This document shows, one piece after another, positions 23,801 through 35,800 of a stretch of 64,000 nt of DNA. Where the stretch lies: contig JAQGDQ010000060.1 of the NCBI GenBank assembly GCA_030141605.1, positions 487,001 to 551,000 of the forward strand, in the 5' to 3' direction. The notes under the pieces are model-generated. The model saw nothing but the letters and a program-made list of their open reading frames with translations. It was not told the DNA's origin and did no database searches. Numbering within the stretch: the first letter of the stretch is position 1; each line of letters begins with the position of its first letter. The position numbers and the translations under genes are program-made. This DNA is from Tubiluchus corallicola. Lineage: Eukaryota > Priapulida > Priapulimorpha > Priapulimorphida > Tubiluchidae.

Positions 23801-26800
23801 TTTAAAATGAAAATACGAAAAACACTGACTGAACCCTTTTATTGTCCTTTAAAATGAAAATATGAAAAACACTGACTGAACAACTAGATGTTCAACTTTT
23901 CAACTTTTTGAATTTCGAATTGCTTCATGATCTCTTAAACATCAAGTGATTCGGTTTATCCTCTTTCAGTAGAAAGAATTTCTAAGTTAATGGGTCTATG
24001 ATTGTTCATAGTTTTAAGATAATTCTTTATTAGTTTCAATTTAGAACAACTCGCAGTTAGCCCCGCTGACAACTTTTGCTAAAAATAATCTCAGTAATAT
24101 TTGGCATCGAATTTTGAAAACCAAATTTGGTGATGAAACTATTTGAGAATTCCGCAATTTGGAAAAAGAATCATCGACCAAAATTTTTTATTGACCTAGA
24201 TAGCTTTTTGTGTAAATTTTAGAAAATGTTACTGCCTGAAATTTTGCTGTCTCAAATTTTTACTGTCTTCATGTAGTTATAAATTTTTCTTGTACCAATA
24301 CCTCTGGTGGCATCCAAAAGATTTATTTTAAGAAGTACGTATTATTACCATGTTATCGCTCATATACATTTTGTTTGATATCAGTTTACGAGCTTTAAGC
24401 TTATGTTTTACAAATATGTACTGTTTTATATCATACCGATGAAAATAAATATGATCTTATCTTATCTTATCTTATCTTAAAATCACAAAAAAGTAATACG
24501 TTGCACATAACTTGGGCATAAACTAGTTACTTTTCTGCTTAAAATGTGATATGGTAGATGCCGTCATCTTACTTTTTTGTATTGTTTTGCAGGATGAGCT
24601 CATACAGTTGATAATTTCTTTTCTTGATCTGCCTTCATTGTTACGTGCAGCTCAGACATGTTTGTTACTACGGCGACATTGTACACAAACATCGTGCTTC
24701 AAGGAGTTGAATTTACATCCGTACTGGCATTTGGTGAGAGTAATTAGCAGACATTGCTTGTCCTTTGTATTACTGAATGGTCATGAATTACACTAGCTAA
24801 AGTTTTAAAACTATGCCTTTTGATGCAGTGTAATGCAATGATTTTGGACTTTCATAATTGCTTAATTTTTTGAGCCATTCTGCTTCGAACCCTGTTGACA
24901 TCGGTTTAACTCCTTCAGGACCGCACATTCCTCCTGAACCCTGCTGTTGTCGGTTTAACTCCTTCAGGACCTCACACTGCTCCTGAGCCCCTCTGACATC
25001 GGTTTAACTCCTTCAGGACCTCACACTCCTCCTGAACTCTGCTGTTATTGGTTTAACTCCTTCAGGACTGCGCACTCCTGAAGCCTGCTGTCATCGGTTT
25101 AACTCCTTCAGGTCCGTACATTCCTCCTGAGCCCCTCTGACATCATTTTAACTCTTTCAGGACCGCACACTCCTCCTGAGCCCCTCTGACATCGGTTTAA
25201 CTCCTTCAGGACCGCACATTCTTTCTGAAGCCTGCTGTCATCGGTTTAACTCCTTCAGGACCGCACATTCCTCCTGAGCCACTCTGACATCGGTTTAACT
25301 CCTTCAGGACTGCACACTCCTCCTGAGCCCCTCTGACATCGGTTTAACTCCTTCAGGACCGCACACTCCTCCTGAAGCCACTCTGACATCGGTTTAACTC
25401 CTTCAGGACCCACCTTCAGGACCGCACACTCCTCCTGAGCCACTCTGACATCGGTTTAACTCCTTCAGGACCTCACACTCCTCCTGAGCTCTGCTGTCAT
25501 CGGTTTAACTCCTTCAGGACCGCACATTCCTCCTGAGCCACTCTGACATCGGTTTATCTCTTTCAGGACTGCACACTCCTCCTGAGCCACTCTGACATCG
25601 GTTTAACTCCTTCAGGACCGCACATTCTTTCTGAAGCCACTCTGACATCGGTTTAACTCCTTCAGGACCGCACATTTCTCCTAAGCCACTCTGACATCGG
25701 TTTATCTCTTTCAGGACTGCACACTCCTCCTGAGCCACTCTGACATCGGTTTAACTCCTGTTGAATGTAAGATCCATTGATGTCAGCAAGTATCTTCCCC
25801 CTCCCCCACTTTCTATTTTTGCTTTATCTGGTTTCCTAAGATTACATCATTTCACACTCAACATTACTGATGTGTTACTTTACTTTTGCCCATCGCCAGT
25901 ATACATGCGTGTTGGTAGCGTTATCAACTTTACTCCTTTTGCAAAGTTGCTTTTTTTGTTTTCAACTTCTTTGTTTTTCTTTGCACTCATCTTTCTACTT
26001 ATAACCTCGTTACTTTGCGAGTTACAATAAAGTTTTTAAATTTATTCTTGTTGTCTTCGTGTTTGAGACAGAGCTGGTACATTCTTTGATTAATGGCGCA
26101 TAATTTCTATGTAAGTGCTTATAAAATAACCTTCTGTTAATTAAAAAAAATGTTTACGAAAGCATTCATTTAACTGAAGGTAAGTCTACAAGAATAGAAG
26201 TTTTCCGGACAGAATACAGGAACCGAAAAGCAAAAAGGCTACAAGTCATATAGAATACAGCAGGGTCAGAAATCCAATTTCAAATTCCATCAGTCAAATT
26301 CAATTTTAGAATCAATGAACACAAGCTGTAGATAGATAATTAAATACACTTTATCAATACACTGTAATGCATGCGTAAGCCTAATATGCCTTTTATTATA
26401 ATATTACAGAAAAATATTAGGGTGTAGAGGGGGTGCTAGAAATATGTTTGCTTAGGATGTCAAACTTGTCAAACTAGAGCTGGCTCTGAGATTGCCAAGA
26501 ACTGCTATATTTATGTTTTTTGTGTTTGTAGGTTAATGATGAGACGTTTGAGGCATTGATGCAATTCAGGAATTTACAAAAACTCTCCCTTTCGTGGTGT
26601 GGGCCATACAAAGAGATCTCTGCATCTGGCCTTTGTAGGTAATTGATTTTTTTTATTTTCACGTAGCAGCCCCCTTGTTGAAATGTTGCCGTGAAACTCA
26701 ATTTAATCTGGAATGCGCTGTAATTTACACGAGCAACTTGTCCAAAAGAAAATCGGTACCAAAGCAGTGAGTGAAGCCTTTGAGTGAACCAAAGCATAGG

Positions 26801-29800
26801 CATGATCAAATGTTGTATTAGGAAAGCCTAATGTATACTGTGATGAGTGATGATTTCTACTTCCATAGCAGTAATGCCACACCCATCGACTAATTGATTG
26901 ACTAGTCAATTAAAGGGGTCAAAACACTTCCATCCCAAAGCGAGTCTATTAAGTGGCATCTGCTGTGCAGTCAGCCACCTATTATACGTGTGCGGGACAA
27001 TAAACTGAAAATTATTATTGTTAAATTTAAGGCTTAGGGGTTGCAATACCATGTGTAGATGTGTTTATTTACTTCAAAAACCATTTAGGCTTTTTAGAGG
27101 ATACATTAAAACTTTATGTCATTAGGGTCTTGCTTAAAAAATTGTCAGTTAAACATTGGTATTAGAAAACATTTACTGTACATTGAAATAACCAGCTTAC
27201 TGACCACTGCGAGTAAGTCTGCTGTAAATGATCTCTCTCACCTGTGCCTTAATTGCAACCATTCTTGCAGGTTCTTACACGCTTGTGGGTCAAGCCTAAC
27301 CGTCCTGCGACTAGCTTGTTGTGATTTTGTTACCGATGTTGCTATGGAAACCATCTGCGCTGTCTGTGTAGTACTACGAGGTAGGGGATCTGCCTGAACT
27401 GTTTTTTGTACAGTTCAGTTTACAGCAAGTCAGTATCTAGGCAACAGTGTTTGTTGTTTCTGTTGATGGATGTGGCAGGACTGACACCTAGCTTATTGAT
27501 AATATAGTCAGTCCTCGCTTAATGACTCCCCATTTAACGATGTTTTGTTTTAACCATGTTGAACATTTGACTCTTAGCAATGGGTGTTTTATTTAACGAA
27601 GGCTTTTTTGCTTTAGTCAAGCCATTTTTTTATTTCAACAACAACTTTTTTGCCTAATTTGAAGCAGTAAAACAATACTTCTTGCATTAGTTTGTTGTAA
27701 GAAACTGCTAGCAATGTAGAATAGTATAATATATATTTAAGAATTTATCTTCCCGACTGACTGCCAAATGCTGAAGCCATATGTACTTGTGATTAGTTGA
27801 TTATTCCTCTACACAGTGGAGTGCAAACTTTCTAAGGGAATTCTGCCTGCAACCTGTCGCTAGCAGCGAGTGTCCAGGTGAAATTGCTCCAAGGCCACCT
27901 TATGCTTGGCTTCTTATTACGCAGTGTCTAACTGCTACCTGCTAACTGTCATGTGGCTTCAAAGTTGATGAGAGAGAAACTACTAGCTGCAGGTAAGAAA
28001 CTCAAAGGCCTGGCCAGCAGAAAAAAATAAATTAGAACTAGAAACATGGACGGCGGTACTAAAAGATTTAATTTATATTCACTAAGTTTTACTGATTTTT
28101 GTCCCAAATGTATCTCAATGCATTTACATTACTTTCTATGGAAGTTATGCTTTGCCTGACGATATTTTGCTTAAAGTCTCTTTTTGCTGGAACGCGTTAC
28201 GCCATTAAGCGAGGACTTACTGTAAATCAATAGCAATGGTCTAAGATGAGATATTTCACTAGGAGAAATGTTCTTACTCTCCTTTGGCTGTGTATATAGA
28301 TCTTCCTTCAATAAGAGAAATTTTCAAATGCAATGTGACACGGAAGCAAGTTTTTTGCTGTCACCCGTACATTTACTGACCGGGCCTGGCATGTCTGAAG
28401 ATTGCCAAGTCACTCAGTGATAAAGCCAAAAGGTGTTTGAGCAAATAAGAATTACAGTGAAATCTCGCGATCTGTTTCTTAGAATTGACATCTGTTGATT
28501 ACACTGCCACTTTTCTTTATTATTTATTACTCAGTGCAGTGAAAAGCAAGTGACTGCCTATGTGCATTTTCAATGTAATTATGTTTTGCATGCGGTAATA
28601 GTCTGTACGTCGTTTCTGTTTAATTCTGTTTAATTTTATTATGTTATATTTATGTTATGTTTTATTTTATTTGTTTTTATTAGGATTAAATTTGGAAAGA
28701 ACTCTAGCATGTCTAGCTTAGTATGTTTGTCTACCTTTTGTCTTCAGCCTGTGTCTAATTTTATAAAGTATTTCTTATTCATCCATTTTAGTACTTAATG
28801 TAAAACAGCACACAGTAAACTAAACTAGTCAGTTTTTAGTCTTTAAAGGTACAGTAAGTCCTCACGTTTTTACGACGCTGAGCATTTGCCACCTTTTTTC
28901 ACTTTAACGACACCCTGTTTCGTTTTTTTTTTTGTACTTTGCTCTAAGTAAATGTTCATTTTTTCAACCACTTTCTACTAAATTTGATCCATTAAAACAG
29001 TACACATTGCATTATTCTGTTCTAAAAATGCACTAGTAACCTAAGCAGTGCAATTATCATTCAAGTACAGTATACGTTTTTGCTTCCTGACTGACCACTA
29101 AATGCTAGCCGTTTAGCATTTGTATCAAGGTGGCCCAGCGCTTGGTTTTGACTCTGCTAAAATGACGGTGCTAAAAAGGCTTTTGTCAATATATGTAGCA
29201 ACATAAACCAAACTCCTTTAGTGACACAAACACTTTATTATTGATTCTCGTTTCTGTACACTACGTTGTGACTACTAGATTAAAACCTGTAAAAGCTCAA
29301 ATCAGTTACTGATTTGGTTACCGAAACTGGTTAACCTTGGGCAATGTATCTCAGAAACCAGTCAGGTGAGAAAATGATTCACTGTAGTCTAACTTGCTGT
29401 AAAGTTGTAATGTTGCTAAAGTTTATAAAGTTCATAAACAAACTCGTGAATCAGTTCACGACAGATGGCAATGTTTATTGTTTAATTGCTGCCTACACTA
29501 AATGTTAACGAAAGAGAAACTGCTAGCTAGGCTAGTAAGATATATAGGTAGTTTCAAGCAAACAGAAAAAATTAATCAGTAGAAACATGAGTAAAACTCA
29601 TAAAACCTTTAATTTATATGATTTAAGCAGCTTTGATTTTTGCTTCTGGAATGTATGTCACTTTTTTACATTACTTTCTGTTAAGTCTTGGCTTCGTTTA
29701 ACGACGTTTTGTTTAACGTCGCATTTTGCTGGAACGCATTAGCATCGTTAAGCAAGGACTCACTGTACTGTGTTCTGTTTTGTATTTAAACTGTTACTAG

Positions 29801-32800
29801 CACGTCACGGACTGTTATGAAACTGTTGTGTATACAGCTTGATATGCTTCATGTAAAAAATTCTATTCTGTTCTATTTTGCTTAGTTTTACTTGACGAAC
29901 AGATGACGCTTTTGCAGAGTTGGACATATCATGCTGTAGACAGTTAGGAAGCAGAGGGTTCACAGCAATGGCTGACCTTAAGAATCTTCGCTCTTTAAAC
30001 TTGTACAGAACGCTAATCGACCTGGGAGTGATGAAACAAATAGTAAGGTACTATGTCTTGTAGAAAAAAGTGATTATCTGATGCAAAAAATCAGTTATGG
30101 AGAATGCTTACTGTGTGCATTATCAAAGCTGTGCTCTAGTCATCCACAAAACATTTACTTTTTGACATTTTATAACAATTATATGTAAAATATAGTCAAA
30201 CGCCTCGGTAGGAATTCAATGACGATCTGACTAGTGCACATAGGGATTCTCAATTACTTTTTTTAAAACGGCAAACGGGCAACGATAAGCTGAAATTACA
30301 AAACAAATAAATAAAACGGTCAGCAAAAAAACATTGAAACAGAGATATACAAGGACAGGCTGAATAGTTTCACTATCTTCACAGTTTCAAGAAAGTTCTT
30401 GCGCACTGGACACCCATTAGTCCATCACATGTAGCGTCCTCTGTGGGGCCCAATTTGAACAAATCTGTCTAACTGGCTTAAAACTGGTCCTGCCTGAAAT
30501 GCCACTGATGAAACACTGGGGTTCTCTTCTCCAAAAAATTGTTTAGAATTGGAAAATTTAAAACATGCTAGCAAATATTTTTAATAATTTCAGAAATTTC
30601 TGCACGTACAAACATCCTACAAAATTTTTAGCATTTACAGTTGCAAACTTATTAAACTTTTTTCTCAAATTAATGTAAAAGCACAAATACAGTTGCACCT
30701 CTTTACACTGCCAACTTTAGGATTGTAAAAAAAAGTTGGCATTAAGCAAGTTTGTCATTATAACATGGTGGATTAACGTACATGTCTATAGATATTTTGT
30801 TTTGCAAAAAATTTAGGCTTTAAGTGAGGTTGGCATTATAATGAGATTTGATTATACGGAGAAACTTTAAACACGTTAAAACATGTCTGAACTTCTTGGG
30901 CTGTTTTTGACATTGTGAATGTCCAGTGAGGTTAATTTTTTTCTCAGATCCGTTGTGCTTTCTTGGTATCAATTCTCGTCATTAGAAAAACAAATGGAGT
31001 TCAATGGAGCACTTATGACATCTTCTGTTTAGCAGATTTATCAGTTTTTGTTCGTATAGCTAAGTGAGCTTATAGTGATCTTTCCGTATGCCTTACAAAG
31101 TAGAGGTCTAGATGCACCCTCGGTAGAGGAACGATAGATTAGATTTCGTGTATCATGTACAGTCAACCTCGGGTATAAGGTACTCTCTTATAAGGGACCA
31201 CGAACACCGATCCCAATTTTTCATAACGTTTTCCTAATAAAAATCTTCGTATATAAGGTACTTTCTGTTATAAGGGACGATATCTTCAGGTCCCGCGTAA
31301 TAGAAACCCAGGTAAAATACCTCGCATATAAGGGCCCTATGATCAAAGCTAAATTGATCGATTTTCAACCTCAATTTTTCATAAACTTGGCCTTCGAACA
31401 ACTCGGTTTCCGTAGTCATATTCATCTCGCATCACTGATGGAACTTCCTACATACTGTTTGTGCAGAATGTGTAGCAATAATCCATAAAAATATGGGTAA
31501 AAGTACAGAAAAGTATAGGTCTGGATACACCCTTGGTCTGACTCAACTTCGGCTATAAGGGACATCGGATATAATTGACGATTTTTTCCAGTCCGGAGGT
31601 GTCCCTTATATCTGAGGTTAACTGTACAGATATTTTATCTTGCTGAAAATATGGGCACTAAGCAAGTTTGGCAGTATAAAGGCGGCGTTATAATGACCCG
31701 TTGACTATCATTTTTGTGATGTGTTTATGCTTTTACAGGTGTTGTCCCAACTTGGAAGTTTTAAACCTTGGCTCCTGCTCTTCGATCTTTGATTTTGATT
31801 CGCTAGCCCAGGACATCGGAGACCACCTGAAACATCTAAGAAGTTTAGATTTATGGAGGGCGAAGACGATGACGACAGTTGGTCTACGGTGCATATCAAG
31901 GAATTGTCCAAAACTGATTGAATTAGATCTGGGATGGTGGTAAGGTGGTGTAATATTTTTCTTGTTTTGTTGAAATTTGTATCTTGATTCCATTCATTTT
32001 CAATGGAATGTTTTGTGCTTCATTGTATTTTTGCTTTGACTTCATTTTCTAGTGTGAAATTAACGGAAACGGCTTTAACTACAGTCTTGATTAAAACGGT
32101 TTTCATTTAGGTAGAAAAGTCAATTTGTTTCCTAGTCCCAAAATGAAGTACGATGATAATAAAGTTATGTTTCACTGTTTGCCAAATTCAGAGGCACTGC
32201 AAATGTCTGTACTTTGTCTCCTTTTTTGCATTTTTTTGCTCTCTGCGTCACCTCTTTTTTTAGATATCAGCTACTACTCATCATTAAACTAAAAAGGTAA
32301 TACAGAAAATTGGACGAATGATTCTCTCTAGTAGAGGTGTTTCATGACAACCCGTACACGCTGTAGAATTGAATAGAAATTTGTAGAATGTTCTATAGTA
32401 TAGTAGAACAATCTTTTTACCTTGTAGAAGCAATCGTAGATTCTAGAACTTTCTATACGTGATGCGCGTAGTAGTTTCTAGATTGTCCTGGTGTTCTCCA
32501 TTTGAATTGATATTCTCAGATACGCACATTCTTGCTTTCACTTTTCCAGATTATCACATTGACTGTACATATTTCGAGTTTCTTCATACTTTCTGTTGTG
32601 GAATTCTCACACAATGAACCTGTTCAATTTGACAGCGTCTTTTCTTGTTTTCTCTACGAGCCTTCCGAAAGAAACAAACACAACACACTGTAAATAAGGA
32701 AACTGCTTTAGGGCATATTCCCTCAGATAAAAATGCTTGATTACAAAACTGAAATATACAAGTGTGTAGAAAAAAATCAGTAACCCTATAACACTTAAGT

Positions 32801-35800
32801 GCCTTTATAACGTTTATCTTTATGGCAGGATGTAATGTAAAGATTTCTTTGTCATCTAAACACATTTTACCCATCTTGCATTGGCCTTACTCCCAAGACA
32901 GTGCACAACTTCTGTCTAACTTAATCTCACTTGTTTTACAAAATTGAGCTTTCATGTTATTATTGTTTCAAAGGTTCTAATTTTATACATAATTTTTGGA
33001 ACTGTTTGGAACTGGCGCAATTGTTTTATGTGTGTTTTTTTGAAAAGCAATATTTTATACTGTTGTGTTTTGTTTCTCTCGGAAGGCTCGTAGAGAAAAC
33101 CAGAAAACACTTCATCATATTAAACCAGCTTATTAAGCGAGAATTCTACAACACAAAAGTATGAAGGAATATAAACGTTAAAATCTGGAAAACATTTGAG
33201 TGTATGCAAGTACACAAGAGAATGTGCAAGTAGCGTCCATGTGAATCAGTGTGTGTCTGTCAGCGGCCTGCTTCGCCTTATACAGGGTGCCAGGGAACAT
33301 TCTAGAAGTTTCTTTCCAGAACATTCTACACAGTAAGACGATTATTCTAACGGAACATTCTACAATGTTCTATTTAATTCTAATAGATGCCAGCAATCTC
33401 CACAACGTATACCAAGTTTTGTAACTGTACACTGTTAATCGGGAGGTGGTTACTGGCTGCGGTTTTTGTCTGTCGTTAAACCTCTGTTTCTTCAATCTTT
33501 AAAGGAAGGTTATCGTTTCGTGTATGGTTACCATATTGTCTGAGTTGAAAAAGAGGACACTTTTTTGCTCACTTGTAATTAGGCAAAAATGACCAGTCTG
33601 ACGGTATGAAAGGCCAGTGTTCCTTCAGCCGCTGACACAGAATCGTCAGTTTTTGAGCCAGGTTTTACAAAAAAATCCGTGACTCTTGTGGACGAACTTT
33701 CTCCTCGAACACTCTTACCATGTTTCTGTGTGCTGACGTGGGCATCCAAATCGAGCGCACCTTTATTTGCAATGAAATGCAAGTTCCACCACCACATGTC
33801 GAGCATTCGGCTTCCCAGTAATATCGACCTGCGCGAAAACACGGGTACTTGGCCTTCATTTCATGTGTAAATGCATTGCTACATTCTAATTAACTTTTAC
33901 CAGTTGCTGAAAACTGCAAAACAGCGAAACTATTCAAATCTAAAGAAATTCACGGAAAAACAAACAAAATGGCGGCGCTATTACACTTTCGCACCGCCTA
34001 GCTTTTTATAGGTTATTACTCGATTTTAGGCTCGTAAGTCATCATTCTATTATTCTTACGTCATCAGTGAATGTTTCCGCTAATCTAATTGTAATTTAAT
34101 AATATATTTAGGTATAATTACCAATAATTACGCTGTATTCACAGTTCTACACCTATACAGCGCGTATCGCCATCTTGTTTGTGTGTGTAGTCACGTGACA
34201 AATTTCGTACTAGTTTATGCATTATCAGGGCCTAGCTTAAAAGGCACGTGACACACTTTCATCTTCACCGCATTTACGAAATAAAGAAAAAACCTTTACT
34301 TTTTTTATAATCTAATAGTAATAATACTACAGTAATAAATAAAATTAATGATAAATAACTGTTCCGTTCCAGGCCCACCCGCGATACGATACAAACTCCC
34401 ATAGCTGCAACCCTAATAATCATAAATTATGCGAAGAAACTAAAAATACAGGTTAAGGGCCACACACGTCACTGCGCGAGAGCGATTGCGCATCAGTGGT
34501 GTAAACACGGTTATTCACGTGCAGATTTTAATGGCGGCTGTAGGTAAGTAATGCATGATTTTAATCTGGACTTATAAAGCGTAAGAAGCAATAATATTAT
34601 GGGAATATGGTGTATATTACGCCTGTTGGTCTGCTTTCTGGCCTGCAGGCGTGAAAACAACCAATAGGCCAGGAAAAGCTAGGCGGTGCGAAAGTGTAAT
34701 AGCGCCCAAAATGGCTCCCGGAAGCTGACGTCATTTTAAGCCGTTAGCGAATACGCCGAGTATCGACAGCGGTGTGAGTCGTGTGACCCATAGTGATGTG
34801 TGTGCGCATCGCTTACTTTGTTCAGTAAATATGTACACAAAGCTTTTACAACGTCCGTACATACTTACGGATTGAGGCAAAACCCAGACAAACTGCCGAT
34901 TTTTTGAAAATTCGCCCGGACAGAGGCCCAAAAAGAGGACGTGTCCGGGGAAACCCAGACGTATGGTAACCGTAGTTTTGTAGAAATTTGTGTTCAACTA
35001 ATAAGCTTATAGAAAAAGTATTTTGATCTTAAAAACATGCTCAAATTGAATTGTTTGTAATGAAAAAATATATGCAATTATTGTCTGCTGGCATTTAGCC
35101 TCTAATTAACTCTTAATCTCTGTAACAATTTTTGCATGCCCTAAATATGTTTTCTGAATAACAGAAATGATTTGTTTATTCAGAGGAGTTGTGAGAGTTG
35201 TTTCATTCATGGACAAAAAAATCAGTTTACTCAGCAATCCCCAGAGCCTTCACCACTTATGTGCTGTACCCTCTCATTTTAGCATGTCCCTGACCTCCGA
35301 TTCTGGTTGTTTCGTCCACCTTGCTGCTCACTGTCCCAAGTTGAAAGTTCTCAATTTGACAGCTATTAGGACAGTTTCTGACACCGACTTGGAAGCCTTG
35401 ATTCACCACTGTCCTCACCTGGAGCGGCTGGACATACTGGGAACGCGAGAAGTTTCACCGCCTGTCGTGGAAAGGTAAAGTTAAATATCTTGGTGTGCTG
35501 TCACAAGTATGCATTCTTATACGTCTTTACTGGAAAGCTTTAGCTGCAAACAACGAATGTAATTAAAGGAAAATGTTGCCATTAGTTTTTCACAATTATG
35601 TTTGTCAATGAAATTTGTACTATTTCGAAAAAAATATACAGGGTGTCTATAAAGACTCTTTACAGTTTTAAAAATGTATTACAAATGCAGTTGACAAGAT
35701 TTGTTAACTAGATTTGTTCTAATGTAATCAGTGGTTGTCAAGGTTTTTTTAAACTCATTTAATACACTTCTATATTGGCACCATTAGTTGCACGAAGCAC

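Larger units (their letters stand above)
33523..34974 (-). mobile_element. Degraded hAT-like element with transposase fragment
   Basis: Inverted ends TATGGTTACCATATTGTCTG and CAGACGTATGGTAACCGTA. Flanking 8-mers GTTTCGTG and GTTTTGTA match at 6 of 8 positions, a plausible decayed target duplication. The minus strand carries an N-terminal transposase fragment. A separate TIR element is inserted at 33974-34706. Confidence 0.65.

Noticed and set aside
25255-25738. Minus-strand repeat proteins ([11 protein letters not shown]...)
   Set aside because: Artefact of the 49-bp minisatellite; the strand is antisense to FBXL4.
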